Positions 47,282-54,471 of a stretch of 64,000 nucleotides of DNA are shown one piece after another. Position 1 is the stretch's first letter. Every line of letters begins with the position of its first letter. The notes beneath the pieces were generated by a model. That model made no database searches. It was not told where the DNA came from and worked only from the letters and a program-made list of their open reading frames with translations. This DNA is from Terrabacter terrigena (GTDB lineage: Bacteria; Actinomycetota; Actinomycetes; Actinomycetales; Dermatophilaceae): assembly GCF_042676085.1 (NCBI RefSeq), contig NZ_JBHTKH010000009.1, forward strand, positions 1 to 64,000, in the 5' to 3' direction. The position numbers and the translations under genes were made by a program.

Positions 47282-47994
47282 GACGCGGCTTCCTCTGCCA
47301 TCCGTTCGCGCTCGTCGGCGCGGATCACCTGCTCCCAGCAAGGCGCGCAGCCGCCGATGCGGCCGCCCAGCGTGCGGCGGATGTCCCGATGGGTGCAGAA
47401 GTCGTTGACGACGCCGCGCAGAGGGTGTCCCTGCCAGTAGCGGCCTGTCTCCTTGCCGCTGCCGACCTGCGCGACACCGCCGGACTTGCGCGAGCGCACC
47501 TGCTTCGCGAGCTCGGTCGCCTGCCCGATCGTCAGCTCGTCATCCTCGACCATGTCCTGCGCCTCGGCCGGCAGCTCGAGGAGCAGCAGCCGGCCCCGGA
47601 TGAGCGCCTGCGAGTACCCGGTCGACCGGGCGATCTCGGCCACGATGACGCCCTCGTCCTGCAGCGCCTTGAACGCGCGGGCCTGCTCGAGCGGCCGCAG
47701 TTCCTTGTGCATGGCGGCCGCGAGCATCGTTGTCGTGACGCGGCGAACGCTGGCGCCCGTCGTGACGAGGCACATAACCGTCGGGACGCCGGCGAGCCGG
47801 GCGGCCTCGAGGCGGCGGTGGCCGTCGGTGACGACGAGGCGTCCGCCCTGGTCGTTGACGATGATCGGCTGCAGCAGGCCGTTGGCGCGGATCGACGCGG
47901 CGAGCTCGGGTATGTCCTCGAGGGCCTCGCGGACGTTGCGGCGGTTCGCGACGAGCTGGTCGGTGGGGACGCTGCGCAGGGTGACGGTGCTCAT
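47278..47994 (-). CDS. ParB-like nuclease/partition domain protein
   Basis: 238 residues. The ParB N-terminal domain is clear: LAASIRANGLLQPIIVNDQG, then VTDGHRRLEAARLAGVP, followed by an HTH (EIARSTGYSQALIRGRLLLL). No centromere-binding C-terminus or ParA partner is seen, so it is probably a regulator or DNA-organising protein rather than a plasmid-type partition protein. A late Cys pair (CTHRD, CAPCW) is unusual. Confidence 0.82.
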   Translation of the reverse strand: MSTVTLRSVPTDQLVANRRNVREALEDIPELAASIRANGLLQPIIVNDQGGRLVVTDGHRRLEAARLAGVPTVMCLVTTGASVRRVTTTMLAAAMHKELRPLEQARAFKALQDEGVIVAEIARSTGYSQALIRGRLLLLELPAEAQDMVEDDELTIGQATELAKQVRSRKSGGVAQVGSGKETGRYWQGHPLRGVVNDFCTHRDIRRTLGGRIGGCAPCWEQVIRADERERMAEEAAS

Positions 47995-48086
47995 CGGACC
48001 GCCCCTGTCAGCATCAGCAGCGACGCGATGACGGCCGCGACGACGGCGAACCCGGCGAGGCAGGTCAGGAACATGCGCCAGCTCAC
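47991..48086 (-). CDS. single-helix membrane peptide, 31 residues
   Basis: A GTG frame (SWRMFLTCLAGFAVVAAVIA...) that is mostly one membrane helix. GTGA overlap with the upstream gene and 4-base overlap with the ParB-like gene suggest it is translated. Function unknown. Confidence 0.45.
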   Translation of the reverse strand: MSWRMFLTCLAGFAVVAAVIASLLMLTGAVR

Positions 48087-48394
48087 GGTCTGCCGCCTCT
48101 CAGGTGGCAGACGATCACGAGCGTCTCGTCGCGGCTGCGCCCGATGTGGACGTTGCAGCGGCCGCAGTGCCAGCACGCCGGCGCGAGCTGCCCGAGCCGG
48201 GCCCAGCACGGGGCGCAGGTCGGGATGGGCGGGTTGGGGCAGCCGCACCGCGAGCGGTTGACGACGAGGAGGTCGGCCGGAGCCCCGCACGGCTGGCCAG
48301 TCAGGAGCCACTCACACGGAGGTGCGGGCTGGAAGTCGAGGGCCTCGAGGACCTCGACGTCGCTGCGCGGCGGGGCGGTCGGCTGGGCGGTCAT
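48083..48394 (-). CDS. Cys-rich early protein, 103 residues
   Basis: Eleven or so Cys in clusters (CGCPNPPIPTCAPCWARLG, ACWHCGRCN) suggest two zinc sites. Not recognised. Coupled at both ends. Confidence 0.55.
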   Translation of the reverse strand: MTAQPTAPPRSDVEVLEALDFQPAPPCEWLLTGQPCGAPADLLVVNRSRCGCPNPPIPTCAPCWARLGQLAPACWHCGRCNVHIGRSRDETLVIVCHLRGGRP

Positions 48395-48567
48395 CGTCGG
48401 CCCCGGATGGCGGAGACGTGCGAGCGGTAGATGCCGCGGGCGTGGCCGAGGCCGCGGTGGTACTGGCCGGCGCGGAACGCGAACACGGCGACCAGGAGCC
48501 CGCCGACCGCGACGGGGAAACCCCACGCAAGCACGGCGAGGATGAAGAGCACTCCGGCGAGAATCAT
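48391..48567 (-). CDS. two-helix membrane protein, 58 residues
   Basis: MILAGVLFILAVLAWGFPVA and VGGLLVAVFAFRAGQ form a membrane hairpin; the C-terminus is basic. Early membrane proteins of this type can block superinfection or alter the host envelope; this is inference. Confidence 0.5.
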   Translation of the reverse strand: MILAGVLFILAVLAWGFPVAVGGLLVAVFAFRAGQYHRGLGHARGIYRSHVSAIRGRR

Positions 48568-48860
48568 GCGAGGTGCACCTCGATCCCGAGCTTGGCGCTG
48601 AGACGGGCCCGGTAACGCTCGGCCTCGGCTTCGGCCTCGACCGCGAGCGCCTCGAGGTACTCGTCGAGCGTGAAGATGCCTCGTGCAATGAGCAGCTGCG
48701 CCAGGGCTGCCTGGCCGACCTGGGCGGAGTTGACGCCTACACGCAGGTGCTTCGGGTCGGTGGCCTTGATCGTGGGGTCCTGCATTTCCATCGCGACGCC
48801 GGACTGCATGGCGTGCATGGCCGCCAGGTAGCGGCGATTGGAGTCGTCGATCGTCGTCAT
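48564..48860 (-). CDS. early protein, 98 residues
   Basis: Mostly helical (NRRYLAAMHAMQSGVAMEMQ, then AQVGQAALAQLLIARGIFTL and a long acidic helix EALAVEAEAEAERYRARL). Not recognised. Similar helical early proteins are frequent in actinophages. Confidence 0.55.
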   Translation of the reverse strand: MTTIDDSNRRYLAAMHAMQSGVAMEMQDPTIKATDPKHLRVGVNSAQVGQAALAQLLIARGIFTLDEYLEALAVEAEAEAERYRARLSAKLGIEVHLA

Positions 48861-49156
48861 GAGCCGACTCGCTCGTCGGTGCCGTCCCAGACGAACTCGG
48901 AGACCGGGCGGTGCATCCGGCATCCGACGCAGTAGGTGGCGCCGTAAAACTTCGGGTCACGCGCGTACGTCTCGGCGAGTCGCAGCCCCATCGTCGTCAC
49001 GGCGCCACAGCCCTTGTCGTGGACGTAGGTGTGGCGGACGGGACGGACGAACTCCCCGGTGCCGTCGTCGACCAGATACGTCTTGGCCTGCTCGACGGGT
49101 TCGTCGTTGACGCCGTGGGTGAGGTTCGGGTCCTTGGGGTCTGACGTGAGGCTCAC
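48857..49156 (-). CDS. early protein, 99 residues
   Basis: YVHDKGCGAVTTMGLRLAET, then FYGATYCVGCRMHRPVSEFV: a conserved-looking Cys-Cys-xx-Cys zinc motif and an aromatic end (FVWDGTDE). Common among actinophage early genes; function unknown. Confidence 0.6.
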   Translation of the reverse strand: MSLTSDPKDPNLTHGVNDEPVEQAKTYLVDDGTGEFVRPVRHTYVHDKGCGAVTTMGLRLAETYARDPKFYGATYCVGCRMHRPVSEFVWDGTDERVGS

Positions 49157-49305
49157 GAGGGTTCCTCCCGGTCGTGGTGGTCGTGGTGGTCGTGGTGCTG
49201 GGTGTGGTCGGGGCCTCGGTGGAGGCCGGCGACGGCATACGGGGCCCAGACGTCGTCGGGCTGCTCGTCGCGGTCGCGGGGCGGCAGGCGCAGCTCGTCG
49301 CTCAT
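49153..49305 (-). CDS. His-rich peptide, 50 residues
   Basis: MSDELRLPPRDRDEQPDDVW followed by a tail HTQHHDHHDHHD. The His run arises from a repeated GTGGTC unit on the plus strand. It may bind metal, or the tail may be a neutral repeat expansion. Coupled at both ends by ATGA. Confidence 0.5.
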   Translation of the reverse strand: MSDELRLPPRDRDEQPDDVWAPYAVAGLHRGPDHTQHHDHHDHHDREEPS

Positions 49306-49544
49306 GCGGACTCCCGGAACGCGCGGGCGACGGCGAGGCCCAGGAGCCCGCCGACGTCGGCGGGGTAGCGCTGGACGGTGAGGGGGAAGCGAACGCCCTT
49401 GGGGCCGATCACTGCCGGCTGGCACGCGGAGCAGAGGTCCCAGGCGATCCAGTGGCAGGGCATCGTGCCGGCGCCGGGGCAGGCCTGGTCGTCGGTGCAG
49501 CCGCACACCCGGCAGCGCCGCTCGTCGAAGACGCCGCTGCTCAT
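49302..49544 (-). CDS. Cys-rich early protein, 80 residues
   Basis: RRCRVCGCTDDQACPGAGTM, then CHWIAWDLCSACQPA, carries seven Cys in a treble-clef-like arrangement. The end is an Ala/Leu helix. Similar proteins occur in many actinophages. Function unknown. Confidence 0.6.
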   Translation of the reverse strand: MSSGVFDERRCRVCGCTDDQACPGAGTMPCHWIAWDLCSACQPAVIGPKGVRFPLTVQRYPADVGGLLGLAVARAFRESA

Positions 49545-50035
49545 GACGGCCGCCACGGCTCGAGCTGCGCGTCGCGTCGCAGGTAGAGGGGGTGACGGGG
49601 GTGCCCGTCCTTCGTGGTGCCGAGCGCCTGGAGGCGGTCGAAGCCGGGAAAGGTGCGGACGTACGCGACGTGGCGCGGCTCGGCGTGCACGCCCCACGCC
49701 GCGATGAGGGGCAGGTCGTGGCTCTTTGCCCACGCGGCCTCGTCGGCGAGCCAGGCGTCGTTCTCAGGGCCGACGGGGTCGTCGACCGCCCACAACTCGC
49801 GGGGGTTCGTCGCCCGGTAGGCGTACAGGTTCACGACGTGCAGGCCGGCGAAGCCCCATGCCTTGGCGAAGCCGATGCACCTGCGGATGGTGGGGTCGTC
49901 GGTCGTCGCGTCAGCCGTGGAGGGGTTCAGCATGACGAACCGGACGAGCGGGCCGTTGTCCCACCGGCGGCCGAGCATGTAGCGGTAGTGGCCGTCCTCC
50001 GAGATCTCGGCGTAGTCGGTGAATCCGTTGCTCAT
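49541..50035 (-). CDS. DUF1643 protein
   Basis: 164 residues matching DUF1643: YRYMLGRRWDNGPLVRFVML, then NPSTADATTDDPTIRRCIGF, AWGFAGLHVVNLYAYRATNP and AAWGVHAEPRH. Found in phages and bacterial genomes; its biochemical role is unknown. The start MSNGFTDYAEI is fixed by overlap with the next gene. Confidence 0.85.
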   Translation of the reverse strand: MSNGFTDYAEISEDGHYRYMLGRRWDNGPLVRFVMLNPSTADATTDDPTIRRCIGFAKAWGFAGLHVVNLYAYRATNPRELWAVDDPVGPENDAWLADEAAWAKSHDLPLIAAWGVHAEPRHVAYVRTFPGFDRLQALGTTKDGHPRHPLYLRRDAQLEPWRPS

Positions 50036-50166
50036 CGTTCGACCTCCGCCCTGGACTGCCGGCGGTCGCGCCGCCGCGCCGAGATCCGCCGACGGAGGCG
50101 CCGGACGACGCGGTCGAGCCGGTCCCACTCGGGCTTGCGGTTGTTGTGGTGGTCGGTGCGGCTCAT
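50032..50166 (-). CDS. basic peptide, 44 residues
   Basis: An Arg-rich peptide (RLDRVVRRLRRRISARRRDR) starting MSRTDHHNNRK. It probably binds nucleic acid. 4-base overlaps on both sides support it. Confidence 0.45.
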   Translation of the reverse strand: MSRTDHHNNRKPEWDRLDRVVRRLRRRISARRRDRRQSRAEVER

Positions 50167-50291
50167 CGGTCCGACTCCTGGTCGGTAGCCCAGTCGCGAG
50201 ACGCCGCAGCGCGGCACTCGTCGCACATGTGCTCCCAGTCGCCGGAGTCGCAGTGCTCGCCGTGGTCGAGGCCGATCGGTCGCTCGATCAC
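50163..50291 (-). CDS. Cys/His peptide, 42 residues
   Basis: GLDHGEHCDSGDWEHMCDEC holds a possible zinc site. GTG 50291 follows GAGGAGG at good spacing; an in-frame GTG 12 bases upstream is too near that site. Overlaps both neighbours. Confidence 0.45.
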   Translation of the reverse strand: MIERPIGLDHGEHCDSGDWEHMCDECRAAASRDWATDQESDR

Positions 50292-50425
50292 CGTGTGCAC
50301 CTCCTCGCGTTGCGTCGCATGCGGAGGAGGTCGAGCGCGATCGCGACCGTGATGCCGCCATACAGGCCGGCGGTGGTGAGGCCGCCGTAGACGGCGAGGC
50401 GGCGCGCGGTGAGTCGCGTCAGCAC
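50288..50425 (-). CDS. small membrane peptide, 45 residues
   Basis: GTG 50425 opens a frame with one hydrophobic helix (RLAVYGGLTTAGLYGGITVA...) and a basic end (LLRMRRNARR). It fills the space between two coupled genes and overlaps them by 7 and 4 bases, which is the main support. Confidence 0.45.
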   Translation of the reverse strand: MLTRLTARRLAVYGGLTTAGLYGGITVAIALDLLRMRRNARRCTR

Positions 50426-50850
50426 GGCGGTTCACTCGCGACGGCCTCGTCGGCGGGGAGCATGTCGTCGCCGAGCTCCCGGCCCGAGCGCCTCGGCGCG
50501 GCCTCGTCGCCGAGGACCCACTGGCGCAGCGTCTGCACGTGGCCGTCGAGGCCGACGACGACGGGGTCGCCCTCGGCGCGCGCCCAGGCCTCGTCGGGGT
50601 TGGCGCCGTCGGCGATGAGCTCGACGACGGTCAGGAGGCGGACGTTCGCGAGGGCGGTGATCTTCTCGCGGCCGCGCCGGCGGGCCTCGGCATGCACGTC
50701 CTCGCCCCACACATAAGCGACGATCCAAGGGGCGCGCCAGTCGTCCACGGGTGCCATGAGCGCGTGCCGACCGCCGTGGTCGGCAAGGCGGTTGCAGTGC
50801 GCGCAGCTCGACGTGCGGCTGCCGGGAAACGGGATGAGGAGGTCGCTCAT
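50419..50850 (-). CDS. early protein, 143 residues
   Basis: SSCAHCNRLADHGGRHAL near the start is a CxxC/HxxxxH zinc-like motif. A helical middle follows (NVRLLTVVELIADGANPDEA). Not recognised. ATGA overlap with the next gene. Confidence 0.55.
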   Translation of the reverse strand: MSDLLIPFPGSRTSSCAHCNRLADHGGRHALMAPVDDWRAPWIVAYVWGEDVHAEARRRGREKITALANVRLLTVVELIADGANPDEAWARAEGDPVVVGLDGHVQTLRQWVLGDEAAPRRSGRELGDDMLPADEAVASEPPC

Positions 50851-51149
50851 GACGCGCTCCGGAGCGACCGGGCGAACCCGATCAGGTCGGCGTGCCCGGT
50901 GAGGCGGCGCAGCTGGGTCGTGACGGCGGGGCGCTCGTCCTCGGTGGCCTCGGCGAGCACGCGCATGAGGTGCGTGATGAGCGCCTCGACGGCGTCGGGG
51001 ATCTCGTCGAGGAGGATGTTGTCGACGACGAGGGGCGACGTGCGACCGTCGAGCAGGACGCGGGTGCGCTCCTCGGTGGCGATGTCGACGACGGTGCTCA
51101 TGACGAGGCCCTGCATCGTGTCGACGACGACGCGCTGCCCGGGCCTCAT
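50847..51149 (-). CDS. early protein, 100 residues
   Basis: The beta-rich N-terminus (GQRVVVDTMQGLVMSTVVDI, TRVLLDGRTSPLVVDN) resembles a small SH3-like barrel; the C-terminus is helical (VEALITHLMRVLAEATEDER). Not recognised. Confidence 0.55.
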   Translation of the reverse strand: MRPGQRVVVDTMQGLVMSTVVDIATEERTRVLLDGRTSPLVVDNILLDEIPDAVEALITHLMRVLAEATEDERPAVTTQLRRLTGHADLIGFARSLRSAS

Positions 51150-51364
51150 CGCCGGCCCCGGTTCGCCTTGCGCGACTGCCTCGCGACCTTGGATGCGGCG
51201 CGCCGGCGGGCCTTCACGTTGGCGGGCACGCCGTTGTAGAACACCTGGTCGCTGACGGTGACGGTGCGGCCGAGGAGGCCGAGCAGGCCAGGCGCGCGGC
51301 GCTCCATGAAGACGACTGGGACGCGCTTGCCGGACAGGGTCCGGCGGGTCGGGTGCTTGGGCAT
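51146..51364 (-). CDS. first gene of the early operon, basic protein, 72 residues
   Basis: MPKHPTRRTLSGKRVPVVFM, then a basic C-terminus (KARRRAASKVARQSRKANRG). The start at 51364 follows AAGGAGC at normal spacing. It is the most upstream gene of the leftward chain, so an early leftward promoter should lie near 51370-51560. A first-made, basic protein often has a regulatory or host-takeover role; this is inference. Confidence 0.6.
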   Translation of the reverse strand: MPKHPTRRTLSGKRVPVVFMERRAPGLLGLLGRTVTVSDQVFYNGVPANVKARRRAASKVARQSRKANRGRR

Positions 51365-51385
51365 GGATACTGCTCCTTGAGTCAT

Positions 51386-51421
51386 GAGGCCCGGTTTCTC
51401 GTGGAGGGGGAGCCGGGCCTC
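51386..51421. terminator. hairpin 1 of the triple hairpin block
   Basis: 9-bp perfect inverted repeat (51386-51394 with 51413-51421). Confidence 0.55.
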
Positions 51422-51447
51422 GTGCTGTGTCGTGCCGAGTGGGGGAT

Positions 51448-51487
51448 GGCGCCGGGAGCCCGACAGGGGGAGGAGGCTCCCGGCGCC
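51448..51487. terminator. hairpin 2 of the triple hairpin block
   Basis: 13-bp perfect inverted repeat (51448-51460 with 51475-51487). The strongest of the three. Confidence 0.7.
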
Positions 51488-51515
51488 GACCGGAGAGGGA
51501 ATCCGGTCTTGCTCA

Positions 51516-51546
51516 GGCCTGCCGAGGGGTCGAAGCTCGGCAGGCC
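51516..51546. terminator. hairpin 3 of the triple hairpin block
   Basis: 11-bp perfect inverted repeat (51516-51526 with 51536-51546), just past the stop of the excisionase-like gene. The three hairpins insulate the immunity region from the early operon or act as antitermination targets. Confidence 0.65.
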
Positions 51547-51553
51547 CGGCGAT

Positions 51554-51769
51554 CTAGGACGCGTCCGGGAATCGCTCCACCCAGTCGTCGAGGTCCGCGC
51601 GCAGGAACATCAGGGCTGCATTGGGTGCGGTGCCCTGGCGCTTCGCGCGCAAGGGCGGCGGGAAGGCCCGAGGGTCCGTGATCCGGGAGGCTTTCTTGAG
51701 GGTGTCCGGCGACTGGCTGGTGTAGGCGGCCGCGTCGGCGAGCTTCATCAGGACCGGCTGAGTGGTCAC
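51554..51769 (-). CDS. excisionase-like HTH protein
   Basis: 71 residues. VLMKLADAAAYTSQSPDTLK, then LRAKRQGTAPNAALMFLRAD LDDWVERF, shows the winged-helix AlpA/excisionase arrangement, in which the protein reads a target and then a basic wing. It is coupled to the Cro-like gene by a 4-base overlap and lies 1.3 kb from the integrase. It is the best candidate for the recombination directionality factor. Confidence 0.75.
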   Translation of the reverse strand: MTTQPVLMKLADAAAYTSQSPDTLKKASRITDPRAFPPPLRAKRQGTAPNAALMFLRADLDDWVERFPDAS

Positions 51770-51999
51770 GCTGCGCTCACCGCCTCGGCCCGGGCCGCGA
51801 GCGTCTCGAGCGAGACGCCCAGCGCGTCGCAGATGCGGAGCAGCTCAGGGACGGTAAGGGGGGATCGCTCGGCGAGTCGACGAGACAGCGTGGCCGGGTT
51901 GATGTCCGAGGCGGCCGCTAGCCTCCCAGCCGTGAATCCCTTGCGGCCCATCTCTGCTCGCACTTCGGCGAGAAGGTTGGGAGCTGTCGGGGTGGGCAT
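51766..51999 (-). CDS. Cro-like XRE-family regulator
   Basis: 77 residues. LAEVRAEMGRKGFTAGRLAA, then ASDINPATLSRRLAERSPLT, is a lambda-Cro/CI-type HTH. It is divergent from the second HTH gene across the triple operator, and one operator copy touches its start codon. This is the position of the lytic regulator in a lambda-type switch. ATG 51999 is preferred over two in-frame ATGs upstream within the operator region. Confidence 0.8.
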   Translation of the reverse strand: MPTPTAPNLLAEVRAEMGRKGFTAGRLAAASDINPATLSRRLAERSPLTVPELLRICDALGVSLETLAARAEAVSAA

Positions 52000-52010
52000 G
52001 CAATACAGCA
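51999..52010. promoter_or_regulatory. immunity operator O1 (imperfect)
   Basis: TGCAATACAGCA, two mismatches from the palindrome TGCAGTACTGCA. It overlaps the start codon of the Cro-like gene. Confidence 0.6.
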
Positions 52011-52016
52011 TGGACG

Positions 52017-52028
52017 TGCAGTACTGCA
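52017..52028. promoter_or_regulatory. immunity operator O2 (perfect)
   Basis: TGCAGTACTGCA, a perfect 12-bp palindrome, centred 18 bases from O1. It lies inside a leftward promoter-like region that begins with TTGACG (minus strand, near 52032-52037). Confidence 0.75.
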
Positions 52029-52056
52029 TACGTCAAGCCCAGTCGCGTATTTTTCT

Positions 52057-52068
52057 TGCAGTACTGCA
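52057..52068. promoter_or_regulatory. immunity operator O3 (perfect)
   Basis: A second perfect TGCAGTACTGCA, centred 40 bases from O2 and ending 11 bases before the repressor ATG. It would control the rightward repressor promoter, whose -10 may be TATTTT at about 52049-52054. Confidence 0.75.
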
Positions 52069-52079
52069 CACTGGTGCGT

Positions 52080-52427
52080 ATGGCTAGAGGGTCGAAGAGT
52101 CTGCCGGGCGATCGCGAGACGGCGATCATGCATGTCATCGAGGAGGAGCGGCGGGCCCGCGGCATCGGGCAGGCACAGCTGGCGGAGGCTGTTGGCGTGT
52201 CCCAGTCGCAGGTGTCCCGCATACTCGCGGGCAAGCGTCCGGCAACGCTGAACGAGCTGCTCGCGCTGTGCGAGGCCGTCGGGCTGCCGCTCAGCGAGAC
52301 CGCACGTCGCGCCGGTGAGACCGGGTTCGTCTACGAGGTCTTGTCGGACCCGGCACTTAACCTGCGGGCAGTGGCCGACGAGACCGATCTCGACACCGAG
52401 TTGAGCGCCCAGGAAGAGAGCCCCTAG
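52080..52427 (+). CDS. XRE-family immunity repressor candidate
   Basis: 115 residues. GQAQLAEAVGVSQSQVSRIL, then AGKRPATLNELLALCEAVGL, is a standard XRE HTH at about residues 35-75, with a short acidic C-terminus (DETDLDTELSAQEES). There is no LexA-type self-cleavage domain. It is followed after 2 bases by an ImmA-type metallopeptidase, the usual partner that cuts such repressors. ATG 52080. Confidence 0.85.
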   Translation: MARGSKSLPGDRETAIMHVIEEERRARGIGQAQLAEAVGVSQSQVSRILAGKRPATLNELLALCEAVGLPLSETARRAGETGFVYEVLSDPALNLRAVADETDLDTELSAQEESP

Positions 52428-52429
52428 AC

Positions 52430-53143
52430 GTGGATGAGCTCCTTGAGACCGCCCAGCGGCGCGGCCTCGTCGTCGAGCTGAAGGACGACCTCGGGGAGCG
52501 CAACGGCGAGTACGAAGACGGCGTCATCCGCATCAACACGCGACGCCTGGCCGCGACCCAGCGCATCACGCTGGCGCACGAGCTCGGGCACGCGTGGCAC
52601 GGTCACACCGCCTGTAACCACGACGCACGCCGCGCCGCCCGGCAGGAGCGCGAGGCCGACGCCCACGCCGCGATGCTCCTTGTCGAGGAAGCGGCGTACC
52701 GACAGGCCGAGGCCACGTTCTCCGAGGCCGGCATCGGGGCCGTCGCGGCCGAGCTCGGTGTTCCGAACCGGTTCGTCGAACGGATGCGTGAGATCGAGGG
52801 AGGCGCCTTCGGGGGGTGGCCGCCGCTGTGCGAGGGCCAGCCTCCCGACGAGAAGCCGGTCGACGACGTCGTCGAGCAGTCGCGGCAGCTCGTGGCCGCG
52901 GTGACGGACGCCATGGTCGACGCGATCGCGTTCGAGGCCGAGTGGTTGAACGACCCGCGGGCGGGCGACGGCAGGAAGGCGCAGGCCATCATGGACCGGT
53001 TCGGCGTCAACGAGGCCCGGCACTACCAGCGCGTGGTCGCCGCTCTCAGGTCTCCGAGCGCCTGGGCCGCTCACCCGCAGGCGTGCGCGATCCTCAAGGC
53101 TCGGATGGAGACGCGATCTCGGGTGCGTCGCCGGACGGCGTGA
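52430..53143 (+). CDS. ImmA/IrrE metallopeptidase fused to a DUF3263-like domain
   Basis: 237 residues. The zinc motif HELGH (residues 50-54) with a downstream acidic QEREADAHAAML is the ImmA/IrrE signature; these proteases cleave or inactivate the adjacent repressor to induce the prophage. The C-terminal 80 residues (DAIAFEAEWLNDPRAGDGRK, AQAIMDRFGVNEARHYQRVV) read as DUF3263, an actinobacterial HTH-like domain. The fusion could tether the protease to DNA. GTG 52430 lies 2 bases after the repressor gene. Its 3' end overlaps the convergent integrase by 50 bases. Confidence 0.85.
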   Translation: MDELLETAQRRGLVVELKDDLGERNGEYEDGVIRINTRRLAATQRITLAHELGHAWHGHTACNHDARRAARQEREADAHAAMLLVEEAAYRQAEATFSEAGIGAVAAELGVPNRFVERMREIEGGAFGGWPPLCEGQPPDEKPVDDVVEQSRQLVAAVTDAMVDAIAFEAEWLNDPRAGDGRKAQAIMDRFGVNEARHYQRVVAALRSPSAWAAHPQACAILKARMETRSRVRRRTA

Positions 53144-54356
53144 GCCGGGCAGCCACCGCGGCCACCGCGGCCCGCGACAGGTCCTGCGACAGGTGCTGGT
53201 AGCCGCGGGTCGCCTCGATCGACGAGTGCCCCATGATCGCCATGCGCACCGCCTGGTCGACGCCCTCCTCGAGCAGCAGCGTCGCAGTCGTGTGACGCGC
53301 CTCGTGGAGGTGGTAGGGCCGCCCGGACGGGTGGGCGACGCCGGCCTCCTGCTGGATGGCGCGCCACATCGCCGTGTTGTCGGTGAAGCGGTGGGGGATC
53401 GGCTCTCCCTTGGCGTTGATGCTGGCCCACACCAGGCCCCACGGGTTCGGCGTCCACTCCTCGCGTGCCGCCAAGAGCTCTCCGTGCAGCCACGGGACGA
53501 GCGGGATCACACGCCGGGACTTCTTGCTCTTCGGCCGCAGCAGATGCGCCGCTCCGACGAGCTGCCGCGCCTCGTACTTCGGCGGGATCTCGAACCCCTT
53601 CGACCGGTCGCGCTTGTCCGCGTACGGGAGCAGCTGCAGCTGCCAGGACACGTCGAGGGTGCGCTTCTCGAAGTCGACGCAGTCCCAGGTGAGGCCGAGG
53701 ATCTCGCCGCGGCGCATGCCGTTGAGCAGCGGCGCGAGCCAACGGGCGTAGTCGGGGCGGCTGCGCGCGACGGCCAGGAGGCGCCGGGCGTCGTCCGTGG
53801 GGATCGCGTCGCGGTCGTTGGCGGAAAGCGGCGGGTGCTTGACCTCGAAGACGTTGGCGGGGACGCGGTGGCCGTCGAGGACCGCGGCCTTGAGCATCCG
53901 GTGCAGGAGCACGGACGCGTGGTGGGCGGTCGTGGAGGAGCGGCCGGCACCGGTGACCGCCTTGTGCACGGCTCGGACGTCTCGGGGACTGAGGTCGGCG
54001 AGACGGGCGTGCCCGATGGCGGGGACGATCCACTTCGTCACGAGGGAGGCGTTCGTCGCGTAGACGCGGGGCTTGACCTCGTTGCGGTAGATCGGCAGCC
54101 ACTCCTGCGCCCAAGCCTTGACGGTGGTCCTCGACGTGCCGGCCGCCGGGACGCCGTCGGAGTCGATCTGGCGCCGGCGTTCGAGGAGCCGCGCCTTGCA
54201 CTCGGCCTCGGTGCGGCCGCTGACGGTGATTCGCCGGCGGCCTCCGGAGGGTGTGGAACCGGCTTCGATGCGTCCGATCCAGAGCCCGTCCTTGCGCTGG
54301 CTGACGGAGCCGGTGCCGTACTGCCGGCGCTTGGCCGGTCGTCTCGCTGCTGCCAC
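53094..54356 (-). CDS. int: tyrosine integrase
   Basis: 420 residues. An N-terminal arm-binding domain (YGTGSVSQRKDGLWIGRIEA), a core-binding domain (LPIYRNEVKPRVYATNASLV) and a catalytic domain with Arg in NGMRRGEILGL, HEARH (351-355), GH (376-377) and the nucleophile Tyr386 in RGYQHL. It catalyses site-specific recombination at the tRNA-Gly att core. It lies 115 bases inside attR, the classic position. Convergent with the ImmA gene. Confidence 0.97.
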   Translation of the reverse strand: MAAARRPAKRRQYGTGSVSQRKDGLWIGRIEAGSTPSGGRRRITVSGRTEAECKARLLERRRQIDSDGVPAAGTSRTTVKAWAQEWLPIYRNEVKPRVYATNASLVTKWIVPAIGHARLADLSPRDVRAVHKAVTGAGRSSTTAHHASVLLHRMLKAAVLDGHRVPANVFEVKHPPLSANDRDAIPTDDARRLLAVARSRPDYARWLAPLLNGMRRGEILGLTWDCVDFEKRTLDVSWQLQLLPYADKRDRSKGFEIPPKYEARQLVGAAHLLRPKSKKSRRVIPLVPWLHGELLAAREEWTPNPWGLVWASINAKGEPIPHRFTDNTAMWRAIQQEAGVAHPSGRPYHLHEARHTTATLLLEEGVDQAVRMAIMGHSSIEATRGYQHLSQDLSRAAVAAVAARLTPSGDAPEIASPSEP

Positions 54357-54471
54357 GCCCCCAGTGTGCCCTTCTTTGTGCCCTTGCTCTACCCCGGCTG
54401 TGCCCTAGCAGTGGCCCCATTTCGTGCTCAGATCATGCGTGGCAGCCGCTTCTCACGGTAGCACTGTTCAA

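Noticed and set aside
49160..49200. GTGGTC repeat as a regulatory microsatellite
   Set aside because: It is fully inside a coupled small gene and explained by a His/Asp-rich tail; no regulatory position.
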